Shown in pieces: positions 60,644 through 64,000 of a DNA stretch of 64,000 nt (position 1 is the stretch's first letter; the number at the start of each line of letters is the position of its first letter). The position numbers and the translations under genes were made by a program. Below the pieces are notes generated by a model. It was not told the DNA's origin. It was given only the letters and a program-made list of their open reading frames with translations, and made no database searches. Source of the stretch: Leptolinea sp. UBA4782. Lineage in GTDB: Bacteria > Chloroflexota > Anaerolineae > Anaerolineales > Anaerolineaceae. The DNA lies in contig DHHC01000040.1 of NCBI GenBank assembly GCA_002403095.1, positions 17,418 through 81,417 on the forward strand, in the 5' to 3' direction.

Positions 60644-61360
60644 ATGGATATACAGATCGCAGTCAGTAAGGTAAACAAGCAAGTTGCTCTTGAGAGTGGC
60701 GATACGCTAGAGGCAATCGAGCGCCCTTCAGGTGGAATATCTGTTGTCCTGTCTGACGGACGCGGGTCAGGTTACGAGCATAAGAAAATCTCATCGCTGG
60801 TAGTGCAAAAAGTGCTTGCACTGATTTGTGAGGGTACCCGTGATGGGATGGCTGCCAAGGCTGCATCAGATTTTCTTTTTGAATCATTTAATGGCACTAA
60901 GACTGCATATTTGAGTATCTTATCTGTGGATTTGCAGACACAAACGATCACCATTACCAGCAATAATCCTGTGCCGGTTTTTATTTCGCAGAAAGACCGG
61001 GTGGATTGCATCGGCGGGCAGGCGGTTCCGATTGGGTCGAAACCAAATATTACCCCTGCTATCACACAGCTTCCACTCGAAGAAGGTATAACCGTGATCA
61101 TTTATACAGACGGGATAGCAAACGCCGGCTCCAACCAGGGAATACCGGTGGATGTTTGCACCCTGTTGGAATCAATGCTTGAAGACCAGGATCCGTCTGC
61201 CCAATCCATCGCTGATACGATCCTGGCTGAAGCAATGCGGCTGGATCAAGCTCAACCGCAGGATGATATGAGTATTGTGGTTTTACGGATTGTAGGTGGT
61301 AACCGCGACAGGGTCCGCAGGATGGTGATCTGTATGCCGGTTATTGACGATCAGACATAG
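60644..61360 (+). CDS. SpoIIE-family protein phosphatase (PP2C-like)
   Basis: 238 residues made of the PPM catalytic domain only. Metal-binding Asp motifs are VVLSDGRGSGYEHKK (about 37), VIIYTDGIANAG (about 150) and QDDMSIVVLRI (about 207). No sensor or receiver domain is fused, so it resembles RsbX or RsbU-like phosphatases that act on anti-anti-sigma factors, though no partner is adjacent. Single gene. Confidence 0.88.
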   Translation: MDIQIAVSKVNKQVALESGDTLEAIERPSGGISVVLSDGRGSGYEHKKISSLVVQKVLALICEGTRDGMAAKAASDFLFESFNGTKTAYLSILSVDLQTQTITITSNNPVPVFISQKDRVDCIGGQAVPIGSKPNITPAITQLPLEEGITVIIYTDGIANAGSNQGIPVDVCTLLESMLEDQDPSAQSIADTILAEAMRLDQAQPQDDMSIVVLRIVGGNRDRVRRMVICMPVIDDQT

Positions 61361-61440
61361 TAGAAATTTGCGATCATTTATACTGGCTTCGGAATTCCGG
61401 AGCTAGTTTTAATTCCCTACTCAATGGTAAGTAAGCGGAG

Positions 61441-61483
61441 TATAATATTTTTTTTGGCGCCAGCTGCCCTGCTGGCATTTTTG
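61441..61483 (+). promoter_or_regulatory. Promoter and leader hairpin of secDF
   Basis: TATAAT at 61441-61446, then a run of eight T, then GCCAGC/GCTGGC hairpin (61459-61476) with ATTTTTG after it. The hairpin looks like a terminator for the gene upstream or, lying in the secD leader, a possible attenuator. GGAGG follows before secD. Confidence 0.5.
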
Positions 61484-61503
61484 TGACTTTGGAGGTCGGT
61501 TAC

Positions 61504-62883
61504 ATGCGACATCGTGTATTGGTTCTGGTAATTATTCTGGTTGTTCTGGCAGCCGCAATCTGGGTAGTTTTGCCAAATAATCCTGGTATCACTGTTGGCG
61601 AAAACCACCGATCTTTCGATACAGTGCTGGGTCTTGACCTGCAAGGCGGTATGCAGGTCCTGTTGGAGGCCGATGTTCCTGCAGACCAGGAAGTAAACGC
61701 TCAATCCATGCAGGATGCCCGCACGATCCTGGAAAACCGGTCAAATGGTTTAGGTGTGAGCGAAGTGGTGTTCCAGGTTGCAGGAAACCGGAGGATTGTT
61801 GGAGAATTTCCTGGCCTTACGGATACGGAGCAGGTGGTTGCTGCTTTAAAACAAACCGGGCAGCTGGAATTTGTCGATTTCGGTGATACATTTGTTAATG
61901 TTGGTACTGTGGTGAAGACATCACTTGGCGGCAGCCAGGTAAATCCCACGGCTGAATCCCCAGCAGCGACTGAAACACCAACTTCTGAAGCAACTATCGA
62001 TATCCAGAACACCGTATGGAACACTATCATCACCGGGTCAGATCTCAAGGCTGTTGTTGTTACAACAAATAATTTGAACCAGCCTATAATCAGTTTTGAG
62101 TTGAGTCCTGAAGGGCAGAAGGTGTTTGCCGAGTTTACAACCAATAATGTGGGCAAGTTCATCGGAATTGTGCTGGACAAAACAGTCATATCATCACCAT
62201 CTATCGACGAACCTATCACGGAAGGTAAAGGGGCAATCAGCGGCAATTTCACCATTGACAGCGCTAATGCACTGGCTGTACAGCTTCGCTACGGCTCTTT
62301 GCCTGTCGCATTAAAGGTGATTGAAACCCGCATAGTCGGTCCTACTCTCGGAGCAGACAGCTTGCAAAAGAGTTTACTGGCTGGAATCGTCGGCTTGATT
62401 ATAGTTATCTTATTTATGACGGTTTACTACCGCTTGCCTGGTGCAGTGTCCGTTCTGGCGATTTTAAATTACGCTGTTCTCACTTTCGCCTTGTATAAGA
62501 TTATTCCGGTCACCTTAACACTGCCTGGTATCGCCGGTTTATTACTTTCCACCGGCGGTGCACTGGACGCAAATATCCTGATCATTGAAAGGTTGAAGGA
62601 AGAATTGCGGTCGGGGAGAAATATCCAAACTGCGCTTGAGCTGGCCTGGAAACGAGCCTGGCCATCCATCCGTGATTCGAACCTTGCGACAATCATTACC
62701 AGCATAATCCTGTTCTGGTTTGGCTCTTCATTTGGCGCCAGTGCAGTAAAAGGCTTTGCTTTGACGCTAGCGCTGGGTGTGGCTGTCAGCCTTATTAACA
62801 TAACCTTTGTGACACGCACTTTGCTTTCGTTTGCATTTGATATTTTCAAAATCGAAAACAAAGCCAAGTGGTTTGGAATTTAG
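61504..62883 (+). CDS. secD: Protein translocase subunit SecD
   Basis: 459 residues. First helix (RVLVLVIILVVLAAAIWVV), SecD motif GLDLQGGMQVLLEAD (about 43), P1-type periplasmic domains with a Pro/Thr/Glu-rich insert (PTAESPAATETPTSEAT, about 147-163), then five C-terminal helices with GGALDANILIIERLKEE. With SecF it uses the proton gradient to pull secreted proteins out of the Sec channel. Start at ATG 61504 (GGAGG upstream); a longer frame exists to 61483. The secF gene follows by 11 bases. Confidence 0.95.
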   Translation: MRHRVLVLVIILVVLAAAIWVVLPNNPGITVGENHRSFDTVLGLDLQGGMQVLLEADVPADQEVNAQSMQDARTILENRSNGLGVSEVVFQVAGNRRIVGEFPGLTDTEQVVAALKQTGQLEFVDFGDTFVNVGTVVKTSLGGSQVNPTAESPAATETPTSEATIDIQNTVWNTIITGSDLKAVVVTTNNLNQPIISFELSPEGQKVFAEFTTNNVGKFIGIVLDKTVISSPSIDEPITEGKGAISGNFTIDSANALAVQLRYGSLPVALKVIETRIVGPTLGADSLQKSLLAGIVGLIIVILFMTVYYRLPGAVSVLAILNYAVLTFALYKIIPVTLTLPGIAGLLLSTGGALDANILIIERLKEELRSGRNIQTALELAWKRAWPSIRDSNLATIITSIILFWFGSSFGASAVKGFALTLALGVAVSLINITFVTRTLLSFAFDIFKIENKAKWFGI

Positions 62884-62894
62884 AGGATACTGCC

Positions 62895-63821
62895 ATGTTC
62901 AATCTGCTGAGCAAACGTTATCTTTACTTCGCAATATCGTTGATTATCATCCTGCCTGGATTGATTGTGATTGCCATCTGGGGTCTGCCTTTATCTATTG
63001 ACTTTACCGGCGGCTCCATGCTTGAGTTGAAATTCACTGAAGCTGTCGCTCCTGCACCTTCCGATATCATTCTCCTTTACCAAGGTGCTGGTGTGGTCGA
63101 TGCGCAGGTGACAACTACCAGCAGTGGTGAATACATCATTCGATCATCTTTTATCGATGAAGATAAGCGAATTGAGCTGGTCAATGCAATGGCTGATAAA
63201 TTTGGTGTAGAACCCACTGTCCTCAGCTATGACAGCGTGGGACCCACGATCGGTCAGGAAGTGACCAACCGGGCTGGACTGGCAATCGCGGTTGCAGCTA
63301 TTGCGGTTATCCTTTTCATCACTTTCTCATTCCGCGGGATTGCGCATTCATTACGATACGGGGTGTGTGCTATCCTGGCAATGCTGCATGATGTCCTGAT
63401 CGTGATCAGTGTATCTGCCATCGGCGGCCATTTCTTTAGCTGGCAGATCGATTCTTTATTCCTGACGGCCCTACTGACAGTGATCGGTTTTTCAGTGCAG
63501 GACAAAATTGTTGTGTTTGACCGCATTCGGGAAAACAGCGCCATTTACCGCCGGCTTCCGTTTGAAGTGTTGGTCAACCACTCGATCGTGCAGACACTGC
63601 AGCGCTCTATCAACACCCAGCTGATGACCTCAGAATTCATGCTGCTGGCAATGGCGTTGTTTGGCGGTGTGACCTTGCGGGAATTCTCGCTCATCCTGCT
63701 GATCGGTTTACTGATGGGTACATATTCTTCCCTGTTTATCGCAGCACCGTCGCTGGTGATCTGGGAGAACCAGGAATGGAAGAATTGGTTCAAAGGAAAA
63801 GGCAAGACAGTACAGGCTTAG
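62895..63821 (+). CDS. secF: Protein translocase subunit SecF
   Basis: 308 residues, six helices. DFTGGSMLELKF near 35, periplasmic domain (about 45-125), QEVTNRAGLAIAVAAIAVILF, GFSVQDKIVVFDRIREN near 205. Start at ATG 62895 behind GAGGA. Partner of SecD. The gene ends just before a terminator hairpin. Confidence 0.95.
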   Translation: MFNLLSKRYLYFAISLIIILPGLIVIAIWGLPLSIDFTGGSMLELKFTEAVAPAPSDIILLYQGAGVVDAQVTTTSSGEYIIRSSFIDEDKRIELVNAMADKFGVEPTVLSYDSVGPTIGQEVTNRAGLAIAVAAIAVILFITFSFRGIAHSLRYGVCAILAMLHDVLIVISVSAIGGHFFSWQIDSLFLTALLTVIGFSVQDKIVVFDRIRENSAIYRRLPFEVLVNHSIVQTLQRSINTQLMTSEFMLLAMALFGGVTLREFSLILLIGLLMGTYSSLFIAAPSLVIWENQEWKNWFKGKGKTVQA

Positions 63822-63830
63822 ACAACAAAA

Positions 63831-63858
63831 CGCCCCAACCGAAAGGTTGGGGCGAATG
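63831..63858 (+). terminator. Terminator after secF
   Basis: Perfect 10-bp stem CGCCCCAACC/GGTTGGGGCG with a GAAA tetraloop, followed by AATGTTTT. Confidence 0.8.
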
Positions 63859-63871
63859 TTTTAAAATAAAC

Positions 63872-63900
63872 TTGACGCTGAAATGAAGTCATGATAATAT
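63872..63900 (+). promoter_or_regulatory. Promoter of tRNA-Asp
   Basis: TTGACG (63872-63877), 17-base spacer, TAATAT (63895-63900), 11 bases before the tRNA. Confidence 0.7.
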
Positions 63901-63911
63901 ACAGGACGCTC

Positions 63912-63985
63912 GGGGGCGTGGTGTAGTGGTTTAACATGCGGCCCTGTCAAGGCCGAGATCGCGGGTTCAAATCCCGTCGCTCCCG
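63912..63985 (+). tRNA. tRNA-Asp (anticodon GTC)
   Basis: Acceptor GGGGGCG/CGCTCCC with one G-U pair, anticodon arm CGGCC-CTGTCAA-GGCCG, T arm GCGGG-TTCAAAT-CCCGT, discriminator G. CCA is not encoded. Confidence 0.95.
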
Positions 63986-64000
63986 CTGATAGACACTCTG

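Overview
The window looks like chromosomal DNA of a Chloroflexota bacterium, most likely an anaerobic Anaerolineae relative. That is an inference from gene content: a eukaryote-like long formate-THF ligase, a DinG with an exonuclease domain, DUF3048 and DUF4349 lipoproteins, LysM-M23 lipoproteins, an actinobacterial-type inositol-phosphate synthase, a selenocysteine pathway and a complete rod operon. Nearly all of the DNA is ordinary housekeeping sequence with tight operons. I see no phage, insertion sequence or CRISPR array.

Layout. 1-3.7 kb: end of a sulfatase-fold membrane enzyme, then fhs. 3.7-7.6 kb: dinG and a DUF4349 lipoprotein. 7.6-17.1 kb: a long minus-strand operon (metH, BHMT-MTHFR fusion, coaX, coaBC, DUF3048, phosphoesterase) behind a SAM-I riboswitch. 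17.2-21.3 kb: membrane protein, selA, M24 peptidase, tsaD. 21.4-24.0 kb: a redox cluster of NADH oxidase, a glutaredoxin-like protein disulfide oxidoreductase read through an in-frame UGA (selenocysteine) and an OsmC protein. 24.0-31.2 kb: inositol-phosphate synthase, polysaccharide deacetylase, HIT protein and three tandem LysM-M23 lipoproteins. 31.4-33.1 kb: tRNA-Pro with duplicated 3' ends, an Fnr-like regulator and a hemerythrin gene carrying an FNR box. 33.1-38.5 kb: GntR/PBP regulator, membrane protein, dcd, M23 lipoprotein, FTCD. 38.5-41.7 kb: SRAP protein, tRNA-His, two unknown proteins, a frameshifted degV. 41.8-49.8 kb: mreBCD-pbp2-minC-rodA-gltX-tRNA-Gln. 49.8-55.4 kb: GTPase, MFS transporter, small Cys protein, VKOR, Rel. 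55.4-60.5 kb: catabolic oxidoreductase operon. 60.6-64 kb: SpoIIE phosphatase, secDF, tRNA-Asp.

Themes. One-carbon and methionine metabolism (fhs, MTHFR fusion, metH, FTCD) is well represented and partly under SAM control. Thiol redox chemistry appears twice (NADH oxidase/selenoprotein/OsmC, and VKOR). Envelope growth is covered by the rod operon and four M23 lipoproteins. The most notable single item is the selenoprotein at 22907-23581, whose UGA lies in a CxxC position, is followed by a good bacterial SECIS hairpin, and sits 4 kb from selA.
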